From positions 318,307-382,306 of the forward strand of contig CAJTMW010000002.1 in the NCBI GenBank assembly GCA_910577275.1: a DNA stretch of 64,000 nt, read 5' to 3'. This DNA is from an uncultured Lachnospiraceae bacterium. GTDB lineage: Bacteria > Bacillota > Clostridia > Lachnospirales > Lachnospiraceae. Position 1 is the stretch's first letter; every line of letters begins with the position of its first letter. The notes under the pieces were generated by a model. It was not told the DNA's origin and did not search any database. It saw only the letters and a list, made by a program, of their open reading frames with translations. Below are positions 34,777-44,131 of the stretch, piece by piece. The position numbers and the translations under genes were made by a program.

Positions 34777-36165
34777 ATGGAAAAAACAATGGAAAAAATT
34801 GTGGCACTGGCGAAGGCAAGAGGATTTGTGTATCCCGGCTCCGAAATTTACGGCGGGCTTGCCAACACATGGGATTACGGAAATCTCGGCGTGGAATTAA
34901 AGAATAATGTAAAGCGGGCCTGGTGGCAGAAATTTATCATGGAAAACCCCTATAACGTGGGCGTTGACTGCGCGATTCTGATGAACCCGCAGACCTGGGT
35001 GGCTTCCGGGCATCTGGGCGGTTTCTCCGACCCGCTGATGGACTGTAAGGAATGCCATGAGCGTTTCCGTGCAGACAAGCTGATTGAGGATTATGCGGCG
35101 GAGAAAGGGCTTGAGCTGGACGGCTCCATCGACGGCTGGAGCCAGGAAAAGATGAAAGCGTTTATTGCGGAACATAACATTCCCTGTCCCACCTGCGGCA
35201 AACATAATTTCACAGATATCCGTCAGTTTAACCTGATGTTCAAGACTTTCCAGGGCGTTACAGAGGACGCGAAGAACACGGTGTATCTGCGCCCCGAGAC
35301 AGCGCAGGGTATTTTTGTAAACTTTAAGAATGTGCAGAGAACCTCCAGAAAGAAGATTCCTTTCGGAATCGGCCAGGTGGGTAAATCCTTCCGTAATGAG
35401 ATTACTCCCGGAAACTTTACCTTCCGTACCCGGGAATTTGAGCAGATGGAGCTGGAGTTCTTCTGCGAGCCGGATACGGACCTCGAGTGGTTTGCCTACT
35501 GGAAACAGTTCTGTATCGACTGGCTTAAGAGCCTTGGCATGAAAGAGGACGAAATGCGCGTCCGCGACCACGAAAAGGAGGAGCTGTCCTTCTATTCCAA
35601 AGCAACCACGGATATTGAATTCCTGTTCCCCTTCGGCTGGGGCGAGCTGTGGGGCATTGCCGACAGGACGGACTACGATTTGACCCAGCACCAGAACACC
35701 TCCGGCGAGGATTTGTCCTACTTTGACGACCAGAAGAACGAGAGATATATTCCTTATGTGATTGAGCCGTCTCTTGGCGCGGACAGAGTGGTGCTTGCAT
35801 TTTTGTGCTCCGCTTACGACGAGGAGGAGATTGGCGAGGGCGATGTGCGCACCGTGCTTCACTTCCATCCGGCTCTTGCCCCTGTAAAAATCGGCGTTCT
35901 GCCTCTTTCCAAGAAATTAAGCGAGGGAGCGGAGAAGATTTACGCACAGCTTTCAAAAAAATATAACTGCGAGTTCGACGACAGAGGCAATATCGGAAAG
36001 CGTTACCGCCGTCAGGATGAAATCGGAACGCCTTTCTGCGTCACCTACGACTTTGATTCTGAGACGGACGGCTGCGTGACCGTCAGATTCAGGGATTCCA
36101 TGGAGCAGGAGCGCGTGAAAATCGCAGACCTGGACGCTTACTTTGCAGATAAGATGAATTTTTAA
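34777..36165 (+). CDS. glyQS: glycine--tRNA ligase (single-chain, eukaryote/Gram-positive type)
   Basis: A 462-residue class II aminoacyl-tRNA synthetase that charges tRNA-Gly. Landmarks: GFVYPGSEIYGGLANTWDYG near the start, motif 2 FRNEITPGNFTFRTREFEQME, and motif 3 PSLGADRVVLAFL. The C-terminal anticodon-binding domain begins near residue 365 (PALAPVKIGVLPL). This is the alpha2 type, as expected for many Firmicutes; no separate glyQ/glyS pair. No T-box is visible upstream; expression seems driven from the promoter before the lipoprotein gene. Confidence 0.97.
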   Translation: MEKTMEKIVALAKARGFVYPGSEIYGGLANTWDYGNLGVELKNNVKRAWWQKFIMENPYNVGVDCAILMNPQTWVASGHLGGFSDPLMDCKECHERFRADKLIEDYAAEKGLELDGSIDGWSQEKMKAFIAEHNIPCPTCGKHNFTDIRQFNLMFKTFQGVTEDAKNTVYLRPETAQGIFVNFKNVQRTSRKKIPFGIGQVGKSFRNEITPGNFTFRTREFEQMELEFFCEPDTDLEWFAYWKQFCIDWLKSLGMKEDEMRVRDHEKEELSFYSKATTDIEFLFPFGWGELWGIADRTDYDLTQHQNTSGEDLSYFDDQKNERYIPYVIEPSLGADRVVLAFLCSAYDEEEIGEGDVRTVLHFHPALAPVKIGVLPLSKKLSEGAEKIYAQLSKKYNCEFDDRGNIGKRYRRQDEIGTPFCVTYDFDSETDGCVTVRFRDSMEQERVKIADLDAYFADKMNF

Positions 36166-36187
36166 TAACTTGAAACAGGAGATGACT

Positions 36188-38827
36188 ATGAAACCATATG
36201 GCGTAAACGAATTGCGCAAAATGTTTTTGGAATTTTTTGAGAGCAAGGGGCATCTTGCAATGAAAAGCTTTTCCCTTGTCCCCCACAATGACAACAGCCT
36301 GCTTTTGATTAATTCAGGCATGGCGCCCTTAAAGCCTTATTTTACGGGGCAGGAGATTCCACCCAGAAGGAGGGTGACCACCTGCCAGAAGTGTATCCGT
36401 ACCGGAGATATCGAGAACATCGGCAAAACCGCCCGTCACGGCACCTTTTTTGAAATGCTGGGAAACTTTTCTTTCGGCGATTATTTTAAGAGAGAGGCCA
36501 TTAACTGGACCTGGGAATTCTTAACGGAAGTAGTGGGCCTTGACGCAGAGCGGCTTTATCCGTCTGTCTATCTGGAGGATGACGAGGCCTTTGACATCTG
36601 GAATAAGGAAATCGGGATTCCGAAGGAGAGGATTTTCCGCTTCGGCAAGGAGGATAATTTCTGGGAGCATGGCTCAGGCCCCTGTGGTCCCTGCTCGGAG
36701 GTTTACTATGACAGAGGCGAGAAGTACGGCTGCGGCAAGCCGGGCTGTACCGTGGGCTGTGACTGCGACAGATATATTGAAGTGTGGAACGACGTATTTA
36801 CCCAGTTTGACAATGACGGCAAGGGGAATTATTCGGAGCTTGAGCAGAAAAACATCGATACCGGTATGGGGCTGGAGCGTCTTGCGGCGGTGGTTCAGGA
36901 TGTGGATTCCATTTTTGACGTGGATACCATTCGCGCGCTCCGCGACAGAGTATGCGAGATTTCCGGCAAGGAATATAAGAAAGAATATAAATGGGATGTT
37001 TCCATCCGTATCGTGACGGACCATGTGCGTTCCGCAACCTTCATGATTTCCGACGGCATTATGCCCACAAACGAGGGCAGAGGCTATGTCCTGCGGAGAA
37101 TTATCCGCCGTGCGGCCCGCCATGGAAGACTGCTGGGCATTGAGGGCACATTCCTTGCAGGGCTTAGCAACACCGTGATTGAGGGAAGTAAGGACGGCTA
37201 TCCCGAGCTGGAGGAAAAGAAGGATTTTATTTTCAATGTCCTTACCCAGGAGGAAAATAAATTCAACAAGACCATCGACCAGGGCCTTGGTATTTTGAGC
37301 GATATGGAGGAGGCAATGGCAAAGGAGGGCAAAAACACGCTTTCCGGCGAGGACGCTTTCCGCTTGTATGACACGTACGGATTCCCTCTTGACCTTACCA
37401 TGGAAATTCTGGAGGAAAAGGGCATCGGCGTGGACGAGGAAGGCTTCAAGGCGGCCATGCAGAAGCAGAAGGATACGGCGAGGGCGGCCCGCAAGGTTAC
37501 CAATTACATGGGCGCGGACGTGACTATCTATGAGTCCATTGACCCGGCCATCACCACGGAATTCGTGGGCTATGACCATTTAAATTATGATTCGGAAATT
37601 ACGGTGCTCACCACGGAAACGGAGCTGGTCAGTGCATTGACCGACGGCGAGACGGGCACGATTATCGTGAAGGAGACGCCTTTTTACGCCACCATGGGCG
37701 GACAAAGCGGCGACAATGGAATCATTACCTGCCCGGACGGCGAATTTCAGGTGGAGGACACCATTAAGCTTCTCGGCGGCAAGGTGGGCCATATCGGACG
37801 CATGGTAAAAGGGATGCTGAAGGTCGGAGATAAGGTGACGCTTAAGGTAAATGAGGAAAACAGAAGCGATACCTGTAAAAATCACAGCGCCACCCATCTT
37901 CTCCAGAAAGCCCTGCGCAGCGTGCTTGGCACCCATGTGGAGCAGAAAGGCTCCTTTGTAAACGGAGACGGACTGCGTTTCGATTTCAGCCATTTCTCCG
38001 CCATGACGCCTGAGGAAATTGGCAGAGTTGAAAGGATGGTCAATGAAAAGATTGCCGAAGCCGTCTGTGTGGAGACAAAGGTGATGAGCCTTGACGAGGC
38101 CAAAAAGACAGGAGCAATGGCGCTTTTCGGCGAAAAATACGGAGAGTCCGTGCGGGTGGTTTCCATGGGAGACTTTTCCACGGAGCTTTGCGGCGGCACT
38201 CACGTTGCAAATACTTCGTCCATTATGCTGTTTAAAATTGTTTCCGAGAGCGGAATCGCGGCGGGCGTCCGCAGAATAGAAGCCCTTACGGGAAAAGGCG
38301 TGCTTGCCTGGTATGCCGGCCTTGAAAAAACGCTTGCAGAGGCGGCGGCTTTAGTGAAAGCGCAGCCCTCGGAGCTTCCGGCGAAAGTCGGACATCTGCT
38401 TTCCGAGATGAAAGCCCTTCGGAGCGAAAACGAGGCGTTAAAGAGCAAGGCGGCCAAGGATGCCCTGGGAGACGTGATGAATCAGGTGTCGGAGGTCAGG
38501 GGAGTAAAGCTCCTTGCCGCCAGAGTGGCGGGCGTGGATATGAACGGCCTGCGCGATTTGGGCGACCAGTTAAAGTCAAAGCTTGGCGAGGGCGTGATTT
38601 TGCTTGTCTCCGATAAGGACGGAAAGGTTAACATGGTAGCCATGGCAACGCAGGAAGCCATGGACAGAGGAGCCCATGCCGGCAATTTGATTAAGGGCGT
38701 TGCCGGAAAGGTCGGCGGAGGAGGAGGCGGAAGACCGAACATGGCCCAGGCCGGCGGGAAGAATCCGGAGGGCATCGACGACGCCATAGCGGAGGCCGCG
38801 GGGGTGCTTGAAGGGCAGATTAAGTAA
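36188..38827 (+). CDS. alaS: alanine--tRNA ligase
   Basis: An 879-residue class II synthetase. The ATG at 36188 is preceded by CAGGAG; two upstream in-frame codons are less likely. Catalytic core at the N-terminus (VNELRKMFLEFFESKGH; RTGDIENIGKTARHGTFFEMLGNFSF). The editing domain has the zinc motifs HSATHLL and CGGTHV that clear Ser- and Gly-tRNA-Ala. The C-terminal domain ends in a Gly-rich segment (GGGGGGRPNMAQAGG). Placed 22 bp after glyQS, so probably cotranscribed, and closed by a strong terminator. Confidence 0.97.
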   Translation: MKPYGVNELRKMFLEFFESKGHLAMKSFSLVPHNDNSLLLINSGMAPLKPYFTGQEIPPRRRVTTCQKCIRTGDIENIGKTARHGTFFEMLGNFSFGDYFKREAINWTWEFLTEVVGLDAERLYPSVYLEDDEAFDIWNKEIGIPKERIFRFGKEDNFWEHGSGPCGPCSEVYYDRGEKYGCGKPGCTVGCDCDRYIEVWNDVFTQFDNDGKGNYSELEQKNIDTGMGLERLAAVVQDVDSIFDVDTIRALRDRVCEISGKEYKKEYKWDVSIRIVTDHVRSATFMISDGIMPTNEGRGYVLRRIIRRAARHGRLLGIEGTFLAGLSNTVIEGSKDGYPELEEKKDFIFNVLTQEENKFNKTIDQGLGILSDMEEAMAKEGKNTLSGEDAFRLYDTYGFPLDLTMEILEEKGIGVDEEGFKAAMQKQKDTARAARKVTNYMGADVTIYESIDPAITTEFVGYDHLNYDSEITVLTTETELVSALTDGETGTIIVKETPFYATMGGQSGDNGIITCPDGEFQVEDTIKLLGGKVGHIGRMVKGMLKVGDKVTLKVNEENRSDTCKNHSATHLLQKALRSVLGTHVEQKGSFVNGDGLRFDFSHFSAMTPEEIGRVERMVNEKIAEAVCVETKVMSLDEAKKTGAMALFGEKYGESVRVVSMGDFSTELCGGTHVANTSSIMLFKIVSESGIAAGVRRIEALTGKGVLAWYAGLEKTLAEAAALVKAQPSELPAKVGHLLSEMKALRSENEALKSKAAKDALGDVMNQVSEVRGVKLLAARVAGVDMNGLRDLGDQLKSKLGEGVILLVSDKDGKVNMVAMATQEAMDRGAHAGNLIKGVAGKVGGGGGGRPNMAQAGGKNPEGIDDAIAEAAGVLEGQIK

Positions 38828-38849
38828 GAAAATTCAAAGAAATAATCGG

Positions 38850-38897
38850 GAGAACGCCGTTTGCAAAAGCAGTGACAGGGAACGGCGTTCTCTTTTT
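38850..38897 (+). terminator. rho-independent terminator after alaS
   Basis: Perfect 12-bp stem (38850-38861 with 38881-38892) followed directly by a T run; 19-base loop. Confidence 0.9.
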
Positions 38898-39021
38898 GGA
38901 TTTGGTCGGATATTGCAGAAGAATATTTTTTATGATATGCTTGTTATAACAGAGAAAAGAGCCGGATTTTAGAGATACGTAAGAAACGCATAACGCAACC
39001 TATGATAAGGCGGTGGTTCCC

Positions 39022-40005
39022 ATGGGGATAAAAGATACGGCAACTGCAAAATATATGAGGCAGAATGAAATATTTGCCGATGCATTTAATTATTTTGTGT
39101 ATAACGGAAGGCAGGTTATTACACCGGACAGTCTGGAGGAACTGGATACAAGAGAGATAGATGTTCCTTATGGCGGTAAAGACGGTGCTCAGTTGCCGGT
39201 TCAGCGAACAAGAGATGTAATCAGAAGCGTTACCGCAATGACGGACAGGAAAAGGGCGTATCTGGTACTGGCAATTGAAAATCAGTCCAATATTCATTAT
39301 GCGATGGCGGTGAAGAATATGGTTTATGACGCCCTGCAATATGCAAAGCAGGTAGAAAGGGCGGTCTTTTCCCATAAGCAGTCGGGAGATTACAAAAATG
39401 CCGGAAGCGATGATTATCTTTCAGGATTTATGAAAGAAGACAGACTTATGCCGGTTGTGACTCTGGTTATTTACTTTGGTTCTAAAGAGTGGGATGGACC
39501 GGTGTCCATCCATGAAATGTTTGAGGAACAGGATGCGGATATTCTTACATTTGTACCCGATTATAAGATTAATCTGATTGCTCCGGCGGCAATAAAGGAT
39601 GATGAGTTTGATAAATTCCACACTACTTTGAAGGAAGTTTTAAGTTTTATCAAATATTCCCAAAATGCAGATAAACTGACGGAGATTGTGGAAAATAATG
39701 AGGGCTTCCGGCATCTGAAAAGAAATGAAGTTAATGTACTGAACGCCTGTGTAAATGCGAAACTGACAATAAATAGGAAGAAGGAGGAATGTGACGTGTG
39801 TCTTGCAATGCAGACGATTGCTGACAGAGCTGCAGAAAAAGCGGCGGCGGAGGCAGCGGCGAAAGCAGCGGATGAGCAGAATATCAGAACCTTACAAAAC
39901 AGCATCAGAAACTTAATGGAAAGGATGGGGTGGAGCGCGGAGCAGAGTATGGAGGCCATCGGTGTTTCCGACAGCGACAAAAAGCGGCTGGCTCTCTATT
40001 TCTAG
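39022..40005 (+). CDS. Rpn family PD-(D/E)XK nuclease/putative transposase
   Basis: A 327-residue protein of the recombination-promoting nuclease (Rpn/PDDEXK_2) family. ATG at 39022 follows AAGGCGGTGG. The N-terminal motif NEIFADAFNYFVYNG and the nuclease core RKRAYLVLAIENQSNIHYAMAV (the E-x-Q form of the PD-(D/E)XK site) identify the group. The C-terminal third has an Ala/Glu-rich helix (AAEKAAAEAAAKAADEQ) and a short three-helix end. Known Rpn proteins cut DNA and raise RecA-independent recombination; they are multicopy and mobile. The gene is more AT-rich than its neighbours and stands alone between two housekeeping genes. Confidence 0.85.
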   Translation: MGIKDTATAKYMRQNEIFADAFNYFVYNGRQVITPDSLEELDTREIDVPYGGKDGAQLPVQRTRDVIRSVTAMTDRKRAYLVLAIENQSNIHYAMAVKNMVYDALQYAKQVERAVFSHKQSGDYKNAGSDDYLSGFMKEDRLMPVVTLVIYFGSKEWDGPVSIHEMFEEQDADILTFVPDYKINLIAPAAIKDDEFDKFHTTLKEVLSFIKYSQNADKLTEIVENNEGFRHLKRNEVNVLNACVNAKLTINRKKEECDVCLAMQTIADRAAEKAAAEAAAKAADEQNIRTLQNSIRNLMERMGWSAEQSMEAIGVSDSDKKRLALYF

Positions 40006-40064
40006 CGCTTTGTATAAGTATAGAAGAAAAATGCGATTTATTTCCTTAAATTTCAAAGAAATAA

Positions 40065-40092
40065 TTGACGCATAAAAAATTTGTGGTATAAT
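40065..40092 (+). promoter_or_regulatory. promoter of rpsU
   Basis: TTGACG (40065-40070), 16-bp spacer, TATAAT (40087-40092), with an extended -10 (TGG before TATAAT). Strong, as expected for a ribosomal protein gene. Confidence 0.8.
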
Positions 40093-40176
40093 GACAAGTG
40101 TGTATCAGGATACACAATAAAAACCCGTATCAGTCGTTGTTACCGGAAGGGGACTGAAGGGAGGGCAGAGTGTAGG

Positions 40177-40353
40177 ATGTCAAATGTAATCGTTAAAGAA
40201 AATGAAACTTTAGATAGCGCTTTACGACGCTTTAAAAGAAGTTGTGCGAAAGCTGGTATTCAGCAGGAGATTCGTAAGAGAGAGCATTACGAGAAACCCA
40301 GCGTAAGACGTAAAAAGAAATCTGAAGCGGCAAGAAAACGCAAATACAATTAA
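40177..40353 (+). CDS. rpsU: 30S ribosomal protein S21
   Basis: A 58-residue basic protein of the small ribosomal subunit, near the anti-Shine-Dalgarno end of 16S rRNA. The sequence MSNVIVKENETLDSALRRF and the following RFKRSCAKAGIQQEIRKREHYEKPS are typical, with a Lys/Arg-rich end. The frame is open upstream, but the family start is the ATG at 40177. Its own promoter and terminator make it monocistronic; the ~85-base leader has no recognised structure. Confidence 0.96.
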   Translation: MSNVIVKENETLDSALRRFKRSCAKAGIQQEIRKREHYEKPSVRRKKKSEAARKRKYN

Positions 40354-40369
40354 TGATTATGAGCAAAGT

Positions 40370-40401
40370 AAAGTCCTTGAATTTCCAAGGACTTTATTGT
40401 C
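40370..40401 (+). terminator. terminator after rpsU
   Basis: AAAGTCCTTG (40370-40379) pairs with CAAGGACTTT (40386-40395) across a six-base loop, followed by ATTGTCTTTAT. Confidence 0.8.
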
Positions 40402-40444
40402 TTTATAGGGAGTCTTAGGAAATTCTTAAGAAAGGGCTGATATT

Positions 40445-41038
40445 ATGTGGACGAGGGAAATATTTGACACGGACGTATATCACCTGATTGCAGCGTTTAT
40501 TATCTATAGCATGATAGGATGGCTGGTAGAATCCATATATATGTCGTTTTGCAATAAAAAATTAACCAACCGGGGCTTCGGGCGCGGACCGTTCTGCCCG
40601 ATTTACGGCTTTGGAGGGGTAATCGGCTATCTGGTGCTGCGTCCTTTAAGTGAAAATCCGGTGCAGTTATATCTGGCAGGCGCATTTCTTGCCACTTTGT
40701 TTGAGTTCCTTGTGGGAAAGCTGATGCTGCGGCTTTTCGGGGAAGTGTGGTGGGATTATAACGAAAAGCCCTGTAATTACAAGGGGATTATCTGCCTTGA
40801 GAGTACGATTGCCTGGGGCTTTTATGCGATTATCATTGTAACCTTCCTGCATAAGAGAGTGCTGGGACTGGTGGACAGGTATGACATGAGAGTGGGAATC
40901 TGGGTATGCAGAATCGTATTCCTTATAGTGACGGCGGATTACCTGATAAAGCTGATGCAGATATTCAATATCAGCTTAAAGGAGCAGAAAGACAGGCTGA
41001 TGGACGCCTATGAGGCGTTTCGCGCCAGATGGTATTAA
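40445..41038 (+). CDS. CmpB-like integral membrane protein (putative ABC transporter permease family)
   Basis: A 197-residue membrane protein of the family annotated as putative ABC transporter (type CmpB). Predicted spans near residues 10-30, 50-70, 75-95, 115-135 and 150-170. Conserved strings include IGWLVESIYMSF, NRGFGRGPFCPIYGFG and WWDYNEKPCNYKGIICLE. Despite the family name, no ATPase is linked and transport has not been shown for such proteins as far as I know. Often found in Clostridia as a single gene. Function unknown. Confidence 0.8.
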   Translation: MWTREIFDTDVYHLIAAFIIYSMIGWLVESIYMSFCNKKLTNRGFGRGPFCPIYGFGGVIGYLVLRPLSENPVQLYLAGAFLATLFEFLVGKLMLRLFGEVWWDYNEKPCNYKGIICLESTIAWGFYAIIIVTFLHKRVLGLVDRYDMRVGIWVCRIVFLIVTADYLIKLMQIFNISLKEQKDRLMDAYEAFRARWY

Positions 41039-41108
41039 GGCGGACGTGCATTTTATAATTAAATAAAACATATCCATAGTAATAGAATACATAAGGGAGA
41101 GCGATTAC

Positions 41109-42275
41109 GTGAGTAAATATTTTAAAGTAACCCTGTGCTATGTGATATGTTTTATTTTTTTGCTGATGACGCCGGTAAATGCGTTTGCGGCGCCGGCTCT
41201 GGAAGCACCGTCTTATATACTGATGGAGGCTTCCACAGGGCAGATTATCTGCGAGCAGAATGCAGGAGAGAGGCGGAGCCCGGCAAGTATTACGAAAATC
41301 ATGACATTGATTGTGATTTTCGACCATCTGGGTACGGGAAGGGTGCGGCTTGACAGCGAGGTTATGACCAGCGCCTATGCGAAGTCCATGGGAGGTTCCC
41401 AGGTATTTCTGGAGGAAGGCGAGGTTCAGAGTCTGGAGACCATTATTAAATGTATCGCCGTGGCCTCCGGGAATGACGCCAGCGTGGCGGCGGCGGAATT
41501 TATTGCAGGCAGCGAGCAGGAGTTTGTAGCGCTGATGAACAAGAGGGCGGAGGAGCTTGGTCTTACCGACACACATTTTGAGGACTGTTGCGGGCTTAGC
41601 GAGTCCGACAATCACTACACTTCCGCAAAAGACGTGGCGATTATGTCCCGTGAGCTGATTACAAAGTATCCCCAGATTCTGGATTACACAAAAATCTGGA
41701 TGGAGGACATTACCCATGTAACGACTCAGGGAACCAGCAACTTTACCCTTTCAAGCACCAATAAGCTGCTGAAAATGTACGAGTGGACGACAGGGCTTAA
41801 GACCGGCTCCACCAGCAAGGCGCTTTACTGCCTTTCAGCCACCGCAAGCAAGGACAACATTGATTTGATTGCAGTAGTAATGGGCTCGCCCAGCAATAAG
41901 ACGCGCTTTCAGGACGCCATGTCGCTTTTAAATTACGGCTACAGCGTCAGCGCCCTTTATGAGGATGCCAATACGGAGCAGCTTCCCTCCATACCCGTCA
42001 AGGGAGGAGTTACGGACGAGGCGGCGCTTGTTTACAAGGGGCCTTTCCGTTATCTGGATATTGCGGGGAGCGACCTTGGCAGCATTGAAAAGACCATTTC
42101 CCTGCCTGCGGAGATAACGGCTCCCATAGCGAGAGGCGACGCCGTGGGAGAGGCTGTTTACAAGCTGAACGGACAGAGAATCGGAAGCGTTTCCATTTTG
42201 TCGGACGTGACTATCGATAAAGCGGGATATAAGGACTATCTGATGAAGGTCTGGAGGCTGTATTGCGGGCTGTGA
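41109..42275 (+). CDS. D-alanyl-D-alanine carboxypeptidase (S11)
   Basis: A 388-residue penicillin-binding peptidase that trims the terminal D-Ala of peptidoglycan stem peptides. GTG start with GGGAGA upstream. A signal peptide (residues 1-27, ending A-F-A-A) exports it. Active-site motifs: S-x-x-K in SPASITKIM, S-G-N in VASGNDASV and K-T-G in GLKTGSTSKA. The C-terminal ~110 residues form the PBP5 beta domain. The last residues (YLMKVWRLYCGL) could be an amphipathic membrane anchor. A second, longer paralogue is at 45601-46944. Confidence 0.93.
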   Translation: MSKYFKVTLCYVICFIFLLMTPVNAFAAPALEAPSYILMEASTGQIICEQNAGERRSPASITKIMTLIVIFDHLGTGRVRLDSEVMTSAYAKSMGGSQVFLEEGEVQSLETIIKCIAVASGNDASVAAAEFIAGSEQEFVALMNKRAEELGLTDTHFEDCCGLSESDNHYTSAKDVAIMSRELITKYPQILDYTKIWMEDITHVTTQGTSNFTLSSTNKLLKMYEWTTGLKTGSTSKALYCLSATASKDNIDLIAVVMGSPSNKTRFQDAMSLLNYGYSVSALYEDANTEQLPSIPVKGGVTDEAALVYKGPFRYLDIAGSDLGSIEKTISLPAEITAPIARGDAVGEAVYKLNGQRIGSVSILSDVTIDKAGYKDYLMKVWRLYCGL

Positions 42276-42378
42276 ATGTATGGTTGAATGGTGCCAGGCA
42301 TAAAAATACAGGCTGTGAAGTTATAATAGACGGCGAACTTTGGTTATGATATACTTGATATGATTTAAACAGCAGACA

Positions 42379-42424
42379 AATAAGGACGCAAGTCTACCGT
42401 ATATGGCTTACGTCCTTATTTATT
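42379..42424 (+). terminator. terminator after the first carboxypeptidase gene
   Basis: AATAAGGACG (42379-42388) pairs perfectly with CGTCCTTATT (42411-42420), extended by an inner AAG/CTT, then TATT. Confidence 0.75.
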
Positions 42425-42460
42425 CGCAGGAAGGAAAACATTTTTGTAAATGTATACGTT

Positions 42461-43309
42461 ATGATGGTTATTACTTTATTGTCGGTTATTGCGGCTTTCT
42501 TTCTGGCTGTGATGGCTGTGGACTGCAATCGTTTCGTGATAAGAAATTATAGCTGCAGGGTGGAGAAGCTGAAAAAAAGCGGCAGGATTATTCTGCTATC
42601 CGACCTGCACAATAAATCCTTCGGGGAGAAAAATGAAAAGCTGCTATCGGCTGTCCGCAGGCTTTCCCCGGATATGATTCTAATTGCGGGAGATATGTAT
42701 ACCGCTGAAAAAAACGGTGACACTGACACGGCGGCGGAGCTTGTGTGCGCCCTTGCGGCGGATTACCCGGTTTATTACGGCAACGGGAACCATGAACAGA
42801 AGACTGCCTTTGACACTGAAAAGTTCGGGGATATGTATCAAAAATTTTCGAAAAAAATAGAAAAGGCAGGCGTTTGCCATCTTGTCAATGAGAAGGTGTA
42901 TCTTCCGGCATTTAATATGGATATTTACGGCGCTGAAATCGGGTGGGATTATTACGGTAAATTTCAGCATGGGAAAATGGAGACTTCTTATCTGGACAGG
43001 CTTATCGGAAAACCGGACAAAACAAGGGCAACGGTTCTGATTGCCCATAATCCCAAATACTTTGAGGTGTATGCCGGATGGGGAGCCGGGCTAGTGGTGT
43101 CCGGCCATGTCCATGGCGGGCTGATGCGCCTCCCGTTTCTTGGAGGAGTGATTTCACCGGCTTTGAAGCTGTTCCCGAAATATGACGGCGGGGAATTTCA
43201 TGAGGGAAGGTCTGCGCTTATTCTGGGGCGGGGGCTGGGAACCCATACCCTTCCCATAAGGATATTCAATCCGGGAGAAGTGGTGGTAATTGATATAGCG
43301 CCGGGTTGA
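42461..43309 (+). CDS. membrane-anchored metallophosphoesterase (YaeI/YkuE type)
   Basis: A 282-residue calcineurin-like phosphoesterase. An N-terminal hydrophobic segment (VITLLSVIAAFFLAVMAVD) anchors it or acts as signal. Metal-site motifs in order: LSDLHN, AGDMYT, GNHE and GHVHGG; all metal ligands are present. Relatives act on UDP-diacylglucosamine-type or other lipid-linked substrates, but the substrate here is unknown. The ATG at 42461 has no close ribosome site (AAGGAAAA lies about 25 bases upstream), so the start is uncertain. Confidence 0.87.
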   Translation: MMVITLLSVIAAFFLAVMAVDCNRFVIRNYSCRVEKLKKSGRIILLSDLHNKSFGEKNEKLLSAVRRLSPDMILIAGDMYTAEKNGDTDTAAELVCALAADYPVYYGNGNHEQKTAFDTEKFGDMYQKFSKKIEKAGVCHLVNEKVYLPAFNMDIYGAEIGWDYYGKFQHGKMETSYLDRLIGKPDKTRATVLIAHNPKYFEVYAGWGAGLVVSGHVHGGLMRLPFLGGVISPALKLFPKYDGGEFHEGRSALILGRGLGTHTLPIRIFNPGEVVVIDIAPG

Positions 43310-43359
43310 CTGGAATTTTTATACATGATAAAATCATTCCTGCGGGCATTTTGCGGGGG

Positions 43360-43444
43360 TGCCGAGATTTCAGAGAAGAAAAGGCGTCCTGCAAACTTTT
43401 GCATGTGCGAACGGGGAAATGAAGTTATGCGCACGGCCTCGGCA
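43360..43444 (+). promoter_or_regulatory. candidate three-way-junction leader before deoC
   Basis: Three perfect helices can form together: TGCCGAG (43360-43366) with CTCGGCA (43438-43444), TGCAAA (43390-43395) with TTTGCA (43398-43403), and GTGCG (43405-43409) with CGCAC (43430-43434). The structure ends 38 bases before the deoC ATG. It does not match a riboswitch consensus that I know. Structural prediction by eye only. Confidence 0.4.
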
Positions 43445-43482
43445 AAGCTGGGTCCAAAAAGCAGCGCAGAAATGAGGAAAAC

Positions 43483-44118
43483 ATGAATACAAAATTATTT
43501 GACCATACAATATTGAAAGCGGAAGCCACTAAAGAAGCGGTAAAGAAGATTTGCGACGAGGCGAAGGAGTACGGTTTTATGTCTGTCTGCGTCAACGGCT
43601 ATTATACCGCATATGCTGCCGGGGAGCTTAAGGGGACGGACGTGAAGGTCTGCACGGTTGTGGGATTTCCTTTAGGACAGATGGCAACACAGGCCAAAGC
43701 GGCGGAGACTGCCATCGCCGTGAAGGACGGAGCGGACGAGATTGATATGGTGATTAATGTGGGGGCGCTTAAAGACGGATTATATGATGTGGTGAGAGAT
43801 GATATCCGTGAGGTGAAAAAGGCCTGCAGCGGCGCGCTTCTTAAAGTGATTATTGAGACCTGCCTTCTGACAGACGAGGAAAAGGTGAAGGCCTGCGAGC
43901 TTGCAAAGGAGGCCGGCGCTGATTTTGTAAAGACCTCCACCGGATTTTCCACAGGAGGGGCAAAAGCGGAGGACGTGGCGCTGATGCGTAAGACTGTGGG
44001 CAGCAAGATGGGAGTGAAGGCTTCCGGGGGCATCCGGGATAAGGAAACGGCTATGGCGATGGAGAAGGCCGGGGCGAGCAGATTAGGGACGAGCCAGACG
44101 GTGGCGATTTGCAGATAG
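43483..44118 (+). CDS. deoC: deoxyribose-phosphate aldolase
   Basis: A 211-residue class I aldolase that splits 2-deoxyribose 5-phosphate into glyceraldehyde 3-phosphate and acetaldehyde in deoxynucleoside catabolism. The Schiff-base lysine is in DFVKTSTGFSTGGA, the second active-site lysine in GVKASGGIRD, and the conserved aspartate in GADEIDMVINVGALK. TIM-barrel length is normal. ATG with AATGAGGAAA site. Other deo genes are not nearby; scpA starts 13 bp downstream, so the three genes deoC-scpA-scpB may form a unit. Confidence 0.95.
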   Translation: MNTKLFDHTILKAEATKEAVKKICDEAKEYGFMSVCVNGYYTAYAAGELKGTDVKVCTVVGFPLGQMATQAKAAETAIAVKDGADEIDMVINVGALKDGLYDVVRDDIREVKKACSGALLKVIIETCLLTDEEKVKACELAKEAGADFVKTSTGFSTGGAKAEDVALMRKTVGSKMGVKASGGIRDKETAMAMEKAGASRLGTSQTVAICR

Positions 44119-44131
44119 AAAGAGACGGAAA

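Noticed and set aside
43360..43444. Assignment of the deoC leader as a purine, THF or c-di-GMP riboswitch
   Set aside because: The junction and loop sequences do not match the consensus of any of these classes as I know them.
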